From assembly GCA_020430865.1 (NCBI GenBank), contig JAGQIY010000966.1, positions 1 to 5,833 of the forward strand: DNA of 5,833 nucleotides, read 5' to 3'. The stretch comes from Myxococcales bacterium (lineage in GTDB: Bacteria > Myxococcota > Polyangia > Polyangiales > Polyangiaceae). Positions 5,222-5,833 of this stretch are shown here, in pieces. The notes beneath the pieces were generated by a model. The model saw only the letters and a list, made by a program, of their open reading frames with translations. It was not told the DNA's origin and did not search any database. Both the position numbers and the translations under genes were made by a program. Each line of letters starts with the position of its first letter. The first letter of the stretch is position 1.

Positions 5222-5833
5222 TCAGAGTTCGTGGGGCATCAAGTCATGCGGTGAGCGGAAGTGCTGGTGGGGCGAGTACTCGCGGAAGCAGCTGACACGA
5301 CGACTGTACAGGTCGGCGTAGGTGTCGACCTGCAGCCCGAAGCTGCTCATCTCGTTGTCTTCCTTGAGCAGGGACCCCCAGTACGGGTGGAAGGTGAGGT
5401 TGACCGTCTCCGCCAGGCTCGTGAGCTCACGTTCGATGGACCTCAGCTCTCCACGCACCTGCTCCAGCGCCCGCTTCACGCGCAACCGATCGGCGTCGCC
5501 GTCCTCCGCTTGCAGCTTCGAGAGCTCCTTGAAGCGTGCCTGATAGAAGCGTAGCTCGTCTTCCAGTCGGTCTCGGCTCTCGCCAAGCTCGCGCTGGCGC
5601 GCCATTTCCCCGAGGCACATCTCGAGCGCGGCGACCTCCTGGTCCAGCTCCTGGATGATCATGGCGGTGTGCCAGGCGCTCTCCTTCTTGCTGCGCAGGA
5701 TATCGCCATAGATGTGGTCCCCGACATAGAGGACCTTCGGGCCCACGGTTCGCGTCAGGCGCTCGAACTCTCGGAGGTTGCCGCCTTCGTAGACCTTCCC
5801 GCGCTCGAGCGGCCCGCTCAGATCGCGCAGCAC
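5222..5833 (-). CDS. HAD-IG family purine 5'-nucleotidase, C-terminal part (cut by window edge)
   Basis: About 203 residues are open to the window edge; the first visible codon is GTG for an internal valine, not a start. The stretch KVLYVGDHIYGDILRSKK (33-50 of the fragment) is HAD motif IV as in cytosolic IMP/GMP-specific 5'-nucleotidases (cN-II/HAD-IG family); Asp39 and Asp44 would bind the catalytic magnesium. It is followed by WHTAMIIQELDQE, then a long charged coiled coil (about 60-138, rich in Glu, Arg and Leu), and the family-like end (FHPYWGSLLKE, a Tyr-rich segment, then HFRSPHDLMPHEL). These enzymes remove phosphate from purine nucleoside monophosphates in the cytoplasm. The nucleophile motif DxDxT and the cap would lie beyond base 5833, so activity cannot be judged. 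The family usually has roughly 450-550 residues, so under half is seen. The gene ends 111 bases before the TPR gene, with no obvious functional link. Confidence 0.88.
   Translation of the reverse strand: MLRDLSGPLERGKVYEGGNLREFERLTRTVGPKVLYVGDHIYGDILRSKKESAWHTAMIIQELDQEVAALEMCLGEMARQRELGESRDRLEDELRFYQARFKELSKLQAEDGDADRLRVKRALEQVRGELRSIERELTSLAETVNLTFHPYWGSLLKEDNEMSSFGLQVDTYADLYSRRVSCFREYSPHQHFRSPHDLMPHEL

Noticed and set aside
5831..5833. GTG as the start of the nucleotidase
   Set aside because: It coincides with the window edge and the protein would lack the family's N-terminal half with the nucleophile; it is an internal valine codon.

Overview
The window is GC-rich DNA in which every supported gene lies on the minus strand, so transcription runs from high to low coordinates. 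Gene content points to a myxobacterium (Myxococcota, probably a Polyangiales/Sorangium-like lineage). The evidence is a TonB-like protein with two conserved-looking cysteines, a TPR protein with two late membrane helices, a membrane-anchored SUMF1/FGE-like protein, a possible sigma-54 promoter, and a site upstream of lexA close to the LexA box I recall for Myxococcus xanthus. The organism is an inference; no rRNA or other taxonomic marker is present.

In transcription order the layout is as follows. (1) 5833-5222 is the C-terminal part of a HAD-superfamily purine 5'-nucleotidase (HAD-IG/cN-II type), cut by the window edge. (2) 5110-4055 is a secreted or membrane TPR protein. (3) 3984-3085 is a membrane-anchored SUMF1 (formylglycine-generating-enzyme-like) domain protein that seems to lack the catalytic cysteine pair. 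(4) 2875-873 is a tightly packed exbB-exbD-tonB operon with gaps of 2 and 3 bases. It encodes a complete proton-driven inner-membrane motor plus its periplasm-spanning transducer. (5) 802-335 is a stand-alone cyclic-nucleotide-binding-domain protein without a DNA-binding domain. (6) 232-1 is the N-terminal half of LexA, cut by the other edge.

The clearest functional unit is exbB-exbD-tonB: ExbB and ExbD use the proton gradient, and the TonB-like protein carries the force across the periplasm. No outer-membrane receptor lies in the window, so the cargo is unknown. The 209-base gap before exbB contains a -24/-12 (sigma-54) promoter candidate, and exbB and exbD both have good Shine-Dalgarno sequences. 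The gap upstream of lexA holds a -35/-10 pair exactly 17 bases apart whose spacer is the LexA-box candidate. This fits SOS autoregulation and predicts a nearly leaderless lexA mRNA. A strong palindrome lies just upstream of that promoter.

I found no CRISPR array, tRNA, rRNA, insertion sequence or attachment site. The window looks like ordinary chromosomal backbone with lineage-specific proteins. I do not see convincing evidence of a wholly new system. The best leads are the regulatory sites and the degenerate FGE-like protein.
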